DNA from: Lonicera japonica | Lineage: Eukaryota > Streptophyta > Magnoliopsida > Dipsacales > Caprifoliaceae | Direction: 5' to 3' | NCBI GenBank assembly: GCA_021464415.1 | Contig: CM038469.1 | Coordinates: 17,937,901-18,001,900 of the forward strand | Length of the DNA stretch: 64,000 nt | Shown here: piece after piece, positions 53,901-63,649 of the stretch | Position numbering within the stretch: the stretch's first letter is position 1 | Layout: each line of letters opens with the position of its first letter | The notes under the pieces: generated by a model | The model's input: only the letters and a program-made list of their open reading frames with translations | Database searches by the model: none | What the model was told of the DNA's origin: nothing | Made by a program: the position numbers and the translations under genes

Positions 53901-56741
53901 TAATCAGAAATTCCTCTATGGTATATTGCGCTCAACCAAACAGTCAAACAACCCTTTCTTACCTACACTCCAAATGACATTCAGAACTTTTTGAACCCCT
54001 CCCACAACAAGTCACACAACAATCTCTCCAGCAACTTCATAACGGTACACAATAGCCTAGAGATGGACAATAAACAAGAAAATACTACTTAAGCCACTCT
54101 CACCAAGACCAAACAACCCCCTAGATAAAACATCCTTAACAATAACAACCTTTTCTTTGAAATAAAATTTTCGTTTCTTATCAAAATAAAAATACCAACC
54201 TTTTCTTAACCTTTTCCACTACAAGGTTCCAAGATTATCAAGACCCAAGTATCTTAAAGGCCAAACCTATAACCCGTAACCCACATTTTTGCCTACATTC
54301 CCCACAAACCCATCATAACTTCATTGGGATAATTAAATTTATCCCATTTAGATCATCATCATAACATCATAACTTCTTGTCGCATTATGTGTAAGAGGGA
54401 CTCTGAAAGTATAGATCATCTAGCAATTCATTGCCCATTTATCAGTTCCGTTTGGGGCAATATTCGTAAGGAATTTGGGATTCATGCAGCATTTCCAAGA
54501 TCATGGTTCAACCTTTTATCAATCAGATGGACATTCAGAGGAGACAAAGCTAGATCTTTTACGTTGTGGAGATGTTGTTGTAAGGCTTTGCTTTGGTGTA
54601 TTTGGAAGGAAAGAAATAGTAGAATTTTTTAGAACAAGGAATCAGATGGACATTCAGAGGAGACAAAGCTAGATCTTTTACATTGTGGAGATGTTGTTGT
54701 AAGGCTTTGCTTTGGTGTATATGGAAGGAAAGGAATAGTAGAATTTTTTAGAACAACGAGGAAGATTCCGAGAAATTTTGGAACAGAATCAAAGCATTGG
54801 CTTCTTTGTGGGCTTATACTTCAAAAAGTTTTGGGATCATGTCTATTTCTAAGATTCAGAGAGATTGGGCAGCTACTATGGTCTAGGATAGACTGAGAGT
54901 TTACTTTCGAAGTTCATAATCTGGTAATGCAATTTACTAGCTATAGTTGGGGATAGTCAATCAGTTTTTGGCTTTTGTCATGGGGCAGCTTTCTTTAGTG
55001 CCTAAGGATGCTTTTCTTTGGTTCATTTTTGTTTTCGGTTTGCTGGGCAGTGGATTCCTCATCCATTTCCGGTTCTCCTTTGCTTGTACTTGATTTTTCT
55101 ATCTATATAAGCTTGTTTCTTATAATAAAAATAAAACCCTTATGATTCTCTTTTTATATTTTTATAGTGGCGCATGTGGATGGCAAAATATCATCCCCAT
55201 CCAATAAACATGTAGGAGTTGCTAAGTTCATGTAGTGAAACTAGAAATCTTTGCGTAGACATAATTGTAAGCCAAAGTAAAATGCCTAAACAAACGGAAC
55301 AACTAACAGACTTGATTGCGTGAAGAATTAGGGTCATCTAATCTCTAATGTGTGATCAGTCTCCCAAATTCAATAACATCAAGTACCATCTCAAGGATGA
55401 GAAGTTCCATACAGCTGTTTTTCATTTTTGTGGTCCATCACTCCATTGGAGCAACTGTGTGTGTGGGAGGGGGGGGGGGGGGGGCAGGGGTGGAGGTAAG
55501 AATCCCACCAATGCTAGGGCATGGGTTCGAACCCTAGTGAATAACCGAGGTGGGTTTGCTCGTACTGACCGAGCTAACCTCTTTATTCATATAGCTTACT
55601 ATCCTCTGGCACGTCATTTACAGCAAGTACTGCAAATTTCGAATTAAGTCCCATAATCTTTCCTTTCTTTTTCTGTTTCTCTAAGTTTCTGGTTAAGTAT
55701 TTCACTTTTTCTAATGGTGAAAGCAGAGGCACTCACATTTTATTCAATGAAGTAAATAAGGCCCCAATTCAACAAAATTAAAGCATGAAGGCCCCGAACC
55801 ACCCTTTAAACAACCAGACAACAGCTAAGAATTAAAATACAAGTTCTGCAAAAAAATGCAGCTTCTATACAAGAAAATTTAGACCGTTAAAATGAGGACA
55901 TACTAGTATTTAACTACCAACATCCTCTCTCTACCTCCCATTTTTAAGATTATAACAAAAATTGGGTTCATGAGTTTAGTAAGGCAATAAATTTGCCTTT
56001 TTCCCCTCAAAAAAATGTTTTGAATAAGAAAGTTTTTTTATCCCAAAATAGACAAACATATGGTTCTATCTACCAGTAACTTATTAAACCAAGCAAGACT
56101 TCTAATTCTACTTCTACCTATGGAAACATAACAAAGAAAACATAAGATTCTAGTCTCGAACACAAATCCCTAATATCTCCTCCTCTTTTTTCTTGGTCTT
56201 ACCCACGAGATGTCTGGGCTAGTTTCGCACACCTCGACTAATCCCTACTTGCCGTTTGTGGCTACTGCTAGCCAAGCATTATTTTGACAGCCCAGTGAAT
56301 CAACATGGGAAGCAAACTAAGTCGACCCCAAGACTATCCCAATGGTGGTAGTCTTGTACCACTGGGCCAATTTCTCAAAAACAACCGAAACCCCTCACTA
56401 GATCTCAAAACCCTAATCTCAGTCAAAGAACTAACAAAGAATCTCAACATCAAAATTTTCATTTATTTCCTAAATCCGCGTACATATCGTGGAGTAAACT
56501 AACAATCAATTACTAATGAAAGCAGAAGAGGATAAATACGGAAAAAGTTTTTCATTCATTGATTGAAATAGAAATAGGGAAAGGAATTGACCTGAAAGAC
56601 AGCAAGAGCAAGGAACTGTTCGAGCTTTAGAGTAAGCTGGTGCCATAACTTCCTCTGGTAGAGATCTGAGAGGGTATTGTACCAATCTGATAGCTCCGGA
56701 TGTGAATTTCGCAGCGTGTCTAGGTATTGCAGAGCTGCCAT
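38956..56741 (-). CDS. RPN9: 26S proteasome lid subunit RPN9 (PSMD13), 6 exons, 386 aa predicted
   Basis: Predicted coding exons on the minus strand: 56741-56592, 47446-47000, 45253-45173, 41169-40973, 40634-40535 and 39141-38956 (TAA). Phases agree, all introns are GT-AG, and the 386-aa length equals that expected for plant RPN9. The protein starts MAALQYLDTLRNSHPEL. Residues 1-200 are the helical repeat region; the C-terminal part (about 200-350) is the PCI domain, with a winged-helix segment TIPLNIIAERTKLTVEDVEY in exon 5. RPN9 is a structural, non-catalytic subunit of the 19S regulatory particle lid in cytosol and nucleus, where it helps hold lid and base together during degradation of ubiquitinated proteins. 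Intron 1 is 9.1 kb and full of repeats, but no exon is broken. A Mutator-like element sits 79 bp upstream of the ATG. Confidence 0.95.
39142..40534. other. Intron 5 of RPN9
   Basis: AT-rich intron sequence. I see no bounded repeat or extra exon. Confidence 0.5.
40690..40936. mobile_element. Fold-back MITE remnant in RPN9 intron 4
   Basis: GTGATTTGGCAAAATGTTCT (40724) has an inverted, diverged counterpart near 40839-40858 (AGAACATCTCACCAAATCAG). The right end read inward is GTGCGTTTAATAAGTAAGG, like the end of the MITE at 46671. The left end is not clear. A G-run lies at 40768-40786. Confidence 0.45.
41872..42112 (-). mobile_element. 5'-truncated L1-type insertion
   Basis: It reads on the minus strand and ends TTTCTTATCAAAAAAAAAAA, the same 3' end as the other L1 pieces in this window. 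The direct repeat TGCAGAATC (41860-41868 and 42113-42121) flanks it. It is inserted in the LTR described at 41857-43922. Confidence 0.65.
42296..42960 (+). repeat. Tandem duplication rich in CGACACGCC / GTGTCAGAC motifs
   Basis: A unit of about 380 bp starting TCTTCTATTATTTTTTGTAT (42296) is repeated from 42679 with divergence. Inside the first unit, a shorter block with GGGTACGACACGCCAC and ATGTTCGATTTTAATAATG is itself doubled (near 42393 and 42477). Three such blocks are present in all. Confidence 0.7.
43923..45172. other. RPN9 intron 3, right part
   Basis: CAGTGTTCTAAAAATCAG at 44290 resembles the end of hAT-like element 1, but I found no second end or 8-bp duplication. The rest is AT-rich with no gene. 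Confidence 0.45.
45467..45530 (+). mobile_element. 64-bp 5'-truncated L1 insertion with a 16-bp target-site duplication
   Basis: The exact direct repeat ATGCTTTCTATGCCAT (45451-45466 and 45531-45546) flanks 64 bp ending TTTTCTGATAAAAAAAA, the L1 3' end seen elsewhere here. It lies in RPN9 intron 2. Confidence 0.85.
46362..46571. repeat. 105-bp tandem duplication in RPN9 intron 2
   Basis: GTATGGAACTTCAGAGGTTC begins at 46366 and again at 46471, and the copies differ at only a few bases, so the duplication is young. Confidence 0.9.
46671..46956. mobile_element. MITE with long imperfect inverted ends
   Basis: The left end is GTGCGTTCGATAATGAAGTT, then GGAAAATGGTTGAAAAC. The right end read inward is GGGTCTGATTGATAAGAAAG, then GGAAAATTATTGAGAAAG. 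It lies just beyond the donor of RPN9 exon 2. Confidence 0.55.
47888..48138. mobile_element. Stowaway MITE (251 bp)
   Basis: The inverted ends CTCCCTCCGTCCCAAATTGC and GCAATTTGGGACGGAGGGAG are exact, and TA flanks both sides (47886-47887 and 48139-48140), as in Tc1/mariner-derived Stowaway elements. It lies in RPN9 intron 1. Confidence 0.95.
48141..49317. other. RPN9 intron 1, AT-rich part
   Basis: Poly(A)-rich stretches occur near 48170-48200, 48585-48625 and 48655-48730. I see no exon or bounded element. Confidence 0.45.
49318..49351 (+). mobile_element. 34-bp L1 3' end with an 11-bp target-site duplication
   Basis: The exact direct repeat CAGGTCAACAG (49307-49317 and 49352-49362) flanks TTTCATTTCTTATC plus a poly(A) run. 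Only about 14 bp of element sequence was copied before reverse transcription stopped. Confidence 0.8.
50020..51128 (+). mobile_element. Internally deleted L1 (LINE) fragment
   Basis: An endonuclease piece comes first (about 50036-50275) with GDFNVISFPSEK, the DFNV motif of L1 endonucleases. It is followed without the reverse transcriptase by a zf-RVT (RT zinc-binding) region at 50430-50760: PPKVKVFAWFASWKK, then a CxxC-x11-HC-like cluster (CTLCKRDLESIDHVSIHC). The 3' end is TTTCTGATAAAAAAAA at about 51110-51123. Frames are broken, so it is dead. It lies on the + strand in RPN9 intron 1. Confidence 0.8.
51129..53273. other. RPN9 intron 1, middle part
   Basis: No exon or bounded element is seen in this AT-rich stretch. 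The open frames at 52147-52546 do not resemble any family I recognise. Confidence 0.4.
53288..53772 (-). mobile_element. 5'-truncated L1 fragment, minus strand
   Basis: The exact direct repeat AGCTCCACCCATTT (53274-53287 and 53773-53786) flanks it. On the minus strand it encodes the end of L1 ORF2 after the zf-RVT cluster (WNKMGEEFGSIGAKPSSW, then KLLWRCCCLALTWRIWQERN) and ends in a poly(A) tail at the left edge. Confidence 0.88.
54158..54195 (+). mobile_element. 38-bp L1 3' end with a 12-bp target-site duplication
   Basis: The exact direct repeat CAACCTTTTCTT (54146-54157 and 54196-54207) flanks a short piece containing GTTTCTTATCAAAATAAAAA, the shared L1 3' end. Confidence 0.75.
54373..55135 (+). 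mobile_element. 5'-truncated L1 fragment with an internal tandem duplication
   Basis: It begins with the zf-RVT cluster (CKRDSESIDHLAIHC) and continues through LWRCCCKALLWCIWKERN to a 3' end of CTTGTTTCTTATAATAAAAA near 55130. A 119-bp segment (54522-54640) is repeated at 54641-54758. No target-site duplication was found, so the left edge is approximate. Confidence 0.75.
55136..56591. other. RPN9 intron 1, part next to exon 1
   Basis: A (G)n run at 55469-55486 is followed by GGGTTCGAACCCT (about 55525-55537), which looks like the B box of a tRNA-derived SINE; no A box is clear. The rest is AT-rich with no exon. Confidence 0.4.
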
Positions 56742-56819
56742 TGCTCACTGAATCCGTCGATTGACTCGAAGTTATGGAGAAGAGAATTCCAAACTTCTCT
56801 CCTGTTTGTGTCTATGTTA
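56742..56819 (-). promoter_or_regulatory. RPN9: Remaining 5' flank of RPN9 between the ATG and the Mutator-like element
   Basis: Only 78 bp remain between the start codon (56741) and the target-site duplication of the Mutator-like element. On the minus strand a TTAAATATATAAC stretch (56816-56828) could be a TATA box, in which case the core promoter overlaps the insertion point. The transcription start is not known. Confidence 0.45.
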
Positions 56820-56828
56820 TATATTTAA

Positions 56829-58059
56829 GAGTAAATACTATCAATGACCACTAAACTATTGACAAGTTTTACCGGTGGTCATTGTGCTTTATTTTGTTAC
56901 AATCGGACTATTAAATTATTAAAATGTATTACCAATGGCCACTCCGTTAAATCTCACCGTTAGTTTTTGGCGGGAACCGTTATTGCTTGAAATGATAAGG
57001 GTATTTTGGTCTTTTTCATTTTTTTTCTCTTTTCTTTTTCCCTTTTCTTTTCTTTTCTTTTCTTTTCTTTCTTCTTCTTTCTGCCTTTCTTCCCTTTTCT
57101 TTTTTCTTCTTTTTCTTCCGATCTCTTCTTCTTCTTTTCTTCTTCTCCGACGAGCCTGTTTCTCCTCTTCTTCTTCTTCTTCTACCAGTGGCCACATGTC
57201 TTCTTCCCCTTTGATTTCTTCTTCAATTTTTATACTTGTTTAAGAAATTGCCATTTGATTTGATTAATTCAAGCAATTGATTTGATTTGGTGTATTTGTT
57301 GTTCTTTGATTTTGACAAATATCAAACCCCAATTACATATATGTTAACCCGCTTCAAACCTGTGATGGAATTTTTTAAAAACTCAAACCCACCCCACATC
57401 ATCCGGTGCCGCACCGAATCTCCCAATCTTCAGATTCTTCCACCATTCATAATCCTCCAAATGATTAAAACCATTCATAATCCTCCAAATGATTAAAAAA
57501 GAAAGAAAAATCATGAAGGGAGACAACCCTTCGGACACCTTCTCCGGAGGAAGCGCCTCCGCCGCCCCCGGCAAATCCAAGATATGGCCGGAGGAATCCC
57601 ACCATGACGCAGGTGCGAGAGAAGGAGGCGTGAGAAACGGAGGTGGAAGAGAAGGAGGCGTGAGAAACGGAGGTGCGAGAGAAGAAGAAGAAGAAGAAGA
57701 AGAAGAACTAATCGAAAGGAGAAGAAGAAAAGAAGAAGAAGAAGAGATCGGAAGAAAAAGAAGAAAAAAGAAAAGGAACGAAGGCAGAAGGTAGAAGGTA
57801 GAAGGAAGAAGAAAGAAAAGAAAAGAAAAGAAAAGAAAAGAAAAGGGAAAAAGAAAAGAGAAAAAAAAACGAAAAAGACCAAAATACCCTTATCATTTCA
57901 AGCAATAACGGTTCCCGCCAAAAACTAACGGTGAGATTTAACGAAGTGGCCATTGGTAGTACGTTTTAATAATTTAATGGTCCGATTGTAACAAAATAAA
58001 GTACAGTGGCCACTGGTAAAATTTGCCAATAGTTTAGTGGTCATTGATGGTATTTACTC
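56829..58059. mobile_element. Mutator-like element with long inverted repeats (1231 bp)
   Basis: The inverted ends start GAGTAAATACTATCAATGAC and, read from the right, GAGTAAATACCATCAATGAC. They match for about 180 bp, then continue as polypyrimidine on the left (57010-57180) against polypurine on the right (57690-57880). The 9-bp duplication TATATTTAA is exact (56820-56828 and 58060-58068), as for Mutator-like transposition. No transposase is present. The middle (57380-57680) is GC-richer and could be a captured gene fragment. The open frames in the CT-rich and GA-rich arms are compositional. Confidence 0.92.
57442..57497. repeat. Two tandem 28-bp units in the Mutator-like element
   Basis: ACCATTCATAATCCTCCAAA is repeated with a 28-bp period (57442 and 57470). 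Confidence 0.8.
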
Positions 58060-58068
58060 TATATTTAA

Positions 58069-59778
58069 ATATACATGCTCTAAAACCTACTCGGCGATTT
58101 TGTTGGGTGCTTTTTGTTTTTTATCCAAAAGTTCGAGAGTAAATTAAAATGATGCGCGTTAGACTATCTCTAACAAATTCTTCAAATGATTAGTCGTCGG
58201 TATAAATTAAAGAGACGGAATAAAAGTAAATGATTAATTAGAAGAAAACAAATGAAATGGGAAAAAAATGAATTTAATTTTATTATTATTTGGATAGGTA
58301 AAAATAGAAAAGAAATTGTTGATGCTAAAAACTGAGAGGATATTTTAGACTATACAGTCAAATTAGCAGATCAAATGATTAACACAATGAACGCAACAAA
58401 CCCAACAAAGACAGAGACGTATAGAGGAGGTTAGCCTCGTATGAAGATACGGATTAGTCCTCCTTTGTAGAGTAGAGCTGGGAGCCCGGTTTGTTTTATA
58501 TTGACGATGAACAAACAACTATTACAAACTCACAAAAACTTCTCCAACTATTCTATCATCACAATGTTACAATAAGAGTATGCTCGAGCTACAAAAGTTC
58601 TGGTTTCTCTATTCTAGGGCCTCCACTTAGTGCTATGAGTCACTATTTCTCACTTGTCGTCTTGCTTATTGAATGTTGAATTATACTTACTCTTAGGTTT
58701 GTCTGGGTTGGTTGAACTTAGTTATTAGGTAGTTGAACCTTTAAGTAAATGTTGGGTGTCTCCTCTATATATATGAGATAGAGGAAACGTGTAGGCGAGC
58801 TCTGTCTGCATGCTGGAGGCCATGCCTTGATCATCACCCTCCTTCACATTGCTTTTTCATGAATTTCAATGCATTAAATGCAGTCAGAATGCATTTAATG
58901 AATATGAGGGAAGTTCTGTGACTTGTGCAGAGCAGGTGGCAGTCGCCCATATTGTCTGTCAGCCACTCCGTCAGAGTGGTTATACGGGAGCCCCAGAGCT
59001 CGTGGGGAGAGCTCTGCCACTCGAGCTCTGCGATTAGTTGTGTATAATGAATTCTTGTGCTGGTATCCCCCTGCTGGGGAGCTTCGTTCTTCCTGTGGTG
59101 CTTGAATAGAGCTCCTTGGAGATTATCCTATTACGGCAGAAAGGATTGCTGACGTGGTTGGCCACGTGTTCTCTCGCGGTTGGTTGAATAAATTAAGTTA
59201 TTAATTCACGCCATCAATTGCCCCATATCCTTACCATTTAGCTTGGAAGAGCTGATTGGGGAGGATATACTTCAAGCTAGGAATGAACATAAGCTCTAAG
59301 CTCTAGAGTTTGAGCTGTCTCGAGCTCGACTTCTCTCTAAGCGAATGACATTGATGATTTCGCATACGTAGCGCTGAATTTGTGCTGATCTCTTTTATCA
59401 CCGTAGTTCGTCGCTTAGGGCTCTTTGTGAGAGTGTTACTATTTGCAGAGTTCGTGTCCCACTAGTTTCGTATTCCTTGGAGAACTTGCAATCGTGCGGA
59501 GGTGGATCTATAAGTGGATAATTAAAGCACTTGAAGTGACAATTAGCTTCTCCAACACACCTTATATAAACCCCTCTTACCTTAGCAAAAATTTTAATTA
59601 ATCTTTCTTAAACCCTAAGCACCTTAAAGGCCATAAACCTTAGATCACTTTTCTGTTCTTGCTAATTTGGCCTACAGATCACTCTTTTAGGAGATTGTTG
59701 AGTGTTCCTCTAAAGAACTTCATCAAACTCGTCCCGTACTTCGCCCCTTCTACTTCTCTAAGCATTCTAGCTCTCCTC
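58069..59778. other. Stretch upstream of the decayed retrotransposon gene
   Basis: Many GAGCTC and CTCGAGC motifs occur from 58930, as in the pseudogene that follows, so at least the right part probably belongs to the same retrotransposon (LTR or leader). I could not find LTR ends or a primer-binding site. Confidence 0.45.
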
Positions 59779-62402
59779 ATGGATCATTTTACTGAGCACT
59801 GCCAAAACCTAAAGATAGCCGCCTGATGGGAGATTGGCTCCTCCTCAGGCGTGGCTCATGGCGTTGCCTCAACCTCTCAAGCCCCACTGCCTGTCAGTAC
59901 TGTTCGTATACTCAACAACGACCTGAAAGAGGTCACCATTTGCCTTCCCCCTACGGTAGAGAATACTGAGGCAGACATCAGGGCATATACAAAGTACTTA
60001 AGCTCTATGTATGTCTTCTCAGTCCCTTCCACGTTCTCTGCATCCGACATTCCCATTTTTAGGAATAAGTACCAGATCCCCGATGGGGTGAGAATTAGAG
60101 CTCCAAGTCCAGATGAAAGGGCTTACTACTTCTTACCAGGAGAGGTGTGCTTTTATAAGTCTGCTTTTGAGCACGAGCTCCGCTTTCTAATAGATGACCA
60201 CTTGATGGAGCTCTTAGCTGCCCTAGACCTCTCGCCGGTGCAAGTTCCTCCAAACATGTGGAGCTGCCTAATTGGGTCCATTCTAATATTTAGGGCCATC
60301 TCCGCAAGGAGTCACGAGATCCCAGTCGACGAGTTTCTTGCCCTATTTTAGTGTAAGGATGGTGGGGGTAAGAACAAAGGGACTCTCAGTTGCTCTTTTA
60401 GGATGGGAGCTCCTAAGCTCATTCATGACCTCCCCTCCATCATTTCTAATTGAAAGAAGAGGTTCTTCTTTGTGTTAGGGACCAGTTGGAAACATGACCC
60501 ACGATGTCCCAGTGTGATCGACCTCAAGGCTTTGTTCACAGATCCAGTCTTTGTTTGTAAGTACTCGGATCCTTGTTCTTTTTTCTTTTTGTTTATATAT
60601 ACCACGGTTGAGTTGTTCGTCATTTCTTTTCTTCTTTTGCAGAAAGGTCTACTCCAGTGTCTAATGAGTGGATTAAGGATGCTGAGAGGTTTTTCGTGAA
60701 AAACTACACCACGCTCACTGATCCGGAGATGATGTGGCAATTACTGGGTCCCAGGCCCAGTAACATGGATTCTGCCATCCTAACTGTGGCAGACCTCAAG
60801 CTCAATAGGCCTTTCGTGGCATTTGATGAGGTGCCTCCATCTACCATAGCTTCCAAGGCTTCTAAGGCGATTAAGGAGTCGAAAAAAGGAGATGAGGTAG
60901 GGGGACTTCAGAGGAGGAAGTTCAAGCAATCGGTAAGCGCCTCATCCAAAGGTGCTCCCATAAGCATCACTCCTCTGCGTCAAGTGTCCTTTTTGCCCCC
61001 CACGAGTAAGCTCCTCTCTCTTTGAGTTCTCTTATTGCTCACATGGAGCTCTTCTAATTTGTCCTAGTACTTCTTACTTTGTTTGTTGAAGACATACCTT
61101 TAGCCATCAACCCTGAGAGGGTGATCAAAAGGAAAAGAACTCTGTACAAAAGTCCTATAGCTACTAATAAGTCCAAGGCTAGTAAGGGAGTCTCTGTGGT
61201 TGTCCTCGCCCACCCAGTACAGGAAGATGTGACACCAGCTCTTGGCCAGGGTGTAAAAGAGGAGGGAGGTGTCAGTTCATTCGTGGAGATGATGACTGGT
61301 CCTCCAAGCTCTCCAGCCTTTAAGCCTGCAAGAAACAGGGCTGGAGGGAGTTAAGAAACTCCAAGACGAAGACATCCACGTCCTCTCACTAGGCAAGACA
61401 TCCCCTATCAAATTTGCCTACAAGCGTGTAGTCTCTGATGAGGAGGCCGTACAAGAGCTCGACCCTACTGTAGCTCAGAAGCAGTCTGCTTTTGGAGGTG
61501 TGTCCAGCTCTGCCACCCCTAGGATTGACGGAGATGGGTCAAAGTTCTTCATCCCTGGGTTAACCTTACCCCCTTGGGCGAAGGCATGCTTTAGAATGCG
61601 AGGGAGGAAGGGGTCAGCCAGGTAACTGATGAGTATGGCTCTCATATGAGTAGGTTAATGTTTCCACTCCATCTTCTCTACTGTGGTTTTACTTCCTCCC
61701 CCGAGCTCTCATTAACAGTTTGTTCTTTTTCAGGCCCTTTCCCTTTTTTTCTCACTCTTCACATAGCCAAGGAAGGGACTGGTTACTGGCCTCTCTCTGC
61801 TGAGCTAGAGAAGTGCAAGAAAGGTCTCCACGAGCTCTGGGGTGATTTCAACAAGGTGTCGGTCCGAGCTAATGGGGTGAAGAAAGAGTCCACGAGCCTA
61901 ACGACCGCCCTGAAGGAGGTACAAAGGGCTGATGAGCTCGAGCGCAAAGGGGGAGGAGGCCCAGAAGCTTATGGAGCTCGAGCGCAAAGGGAGAGAAGAG
62001 TCTAACAATAACATCAAAGAGTTATAGACTGAACTGGCTGCCAGGAAATATGAGTTATCCGCTATTTTACATTAGCATAAAGCCTTAAAGAATCAAGTCT
62101 CATAGGTGGAAAAGGAAGCTAAAGACCTTAGAAACACCATGCCTGCAGTCGAACTTCAAGGTGTGGAGAGCTTCTGTGCCCAAGGGGGGCCGCTAACAAA
62201 TATCAACGACGCATATGTGGCTGATTTCTTCAAATGCCAAGAGCTCGCCTTACAGCAGCCTGACAACCTTGAAGGTCTTGAGCTCCCTTCTGATGCAAGC
62301 GTAACTCCAGAGCTCGAGGCTAAGATCCAGGAGAAGAGAGGAGATGTTTTGGCCATCTTTCAACTGATTAAGGAAAAGGAGCTCGACTTGCTGGAGAAGT
62401 AG
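59779..62402 (+). pseudogene. Decayed retrotransposon gene with a Transposase_28-like domain
   Basis: From ATG 59779 the frame has stops at 59824 (TGA) and 60349 (TAG), and a TGA near 60451, so it is broken. The stretch at 60140-60348 (FYKSAFEHELRFLIDDH, then PPNMWSCLIG and VDEFLALF) resembles the 'putative gypsy type transposon' domain (Pfam Transposase_28). A GTAAGT donor at 60558 and a TTTTGCAG acceptor at 60642 suggest an intron. Further segments at 60643-61023, 61079-61354, 61740-62005 and 62106-62402 continue as a basic linker, an E/K-rich probable coiled coil and a final acidic region. This layout is common in gag-like genes of plant non-autonomous Gypsy-type elements. No reverse transcriptase is seen. 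Confidence 0.65.
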
Positions 62403-62528
62403 GAGACTGGGAAACCCTCTCCCTCTAGAGGTGGCGACGTGGAGTAGTTTATAGGATTTCCTGCTTTATTTGTGTTTCTTGTAATAGAAATTTAGGATCC
62501 CTGTAATAACCTTTCTCCATTAATAAAA

Positions 62529-63640
62529 GGGTTAATGATACAATAAACCCTAAAGTTTGGGTCAAATTCTATTTGTATACTTAAAGTTTCAAAAGTTGCA
62601 AGCAGAACATCTTTCGCTTAACCCCGTTAGATTTTTGTGGACGGAATGCTGAGTTGGCAAGATTAGTTAGCAAAAATCCAAAACTCTTTTGACCAAACAT
62701 TAAAAAAAAAGAAAAAAAGAAAAAAGCCCCAGATTTCCTCTTCTTCTCCAAGCCCCACCCACACCATTTTTCTTCAAGCCCTAATCATATAACCTTCCAT
62801 AATACATATGTTTACATACAAAGTTAGTAGATGTTCCTATATATATATAGACACTCATATATGTATAAATTCTCACATAGATATACATGTATATGCATAT
62901 ATATATGTATATATATTCTTACACACACTAAGAGAGAGAGTGGGGTTTGGGTGTGGAGTGCGTGGGGCTCGTTCGATTTAGAGAAGATGATTGGTATTGG
63001 AATGGATGGTGGTGGTGTGTGGGGGGTGGGAATCTCACCCCCACCATTAATGGAGACTAAGAAACAGGGGCAATTTCGCCTAATAACCGAGCTCGAGAAC
63101 AATGGAGCTCACAACTCTATGTGACATTAAAGCTTACCTCGTCATCTTCAAGCTAGACAAAAATCAACGAAACTAAAACCCATCATAAATGGCTACATAG
63201 ATTTCACCAAGGAGTATAATAACATTTAATAAATAAGAAAAAATAAAGGGGCTTTAATAAGAATTGCAAGGTTTTGTGCTGATAATGGTGACCGGAGATG
63301 TGAGGGGGATTAATGGGGAGAAGGAGCATCAATGAAAGAGAGAAGATGGTTTTAAAGAATCTGCCATTGGAATTAATGGTAGTGGGGAAGAAGAAGGGGA
63401 AGGGAAATTTCTCTCTTCTTTTTTTTTTTCTGTGTTCTATATTTTTAAATATTTTTTTTGCCAAATATGATCCATAAATATTGCCAACTCAGCATTCCGT
63501 CCACAAAATCTAACGGGGTTAGGTGGGAGGTTTAAAATATGTCACTTAATGTACTTCAGGGTTCCGCTTGCAACTTTTGAAACATTAAGTATACGAATAG
63601 AATTTGACCCAAACTTTAGGGTTTATTGTATCATCAACCC
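62529..63640. mobile_element. Second Mutator-like element (1112 bp)
   Basis: The inverted ends are GGGTTAATGATACAATAAAC on the left and GGGTTGATGATACAATAAAC read inward from the right. Similarity continues for about 130 bp (CCCTAAAGTTTGGGTCAAAT, then TAACCCCGTTAGATTTT and GCTGAGTTGGCAA). The 9-bp flanks TTAATAAAA (62520-62528) and TTAGTAAAA (63641-63649) differ at one base. No transposase is present. It interrupts the tail of the decayed retrotransposon. Confidence 0.85.
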
Positions 63641-63649
63641 TTAGTAAAA

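Noticed and set aside
55525..55537. tRNA gene suggested by GGGTTCGAACCCT
   Set aside because: No cloverleaf, acceptor stem or clear A box can be built around it.
57006..57263. Ser/Phe-rich and Arg/Glu-rich open frames in the Mutator-like element (also 56919-57197, 57489-57953)
   Set aside because: They are translations of CT-rich and GA-rich arms that are inverted copies of each other, so the coding look is compositional.
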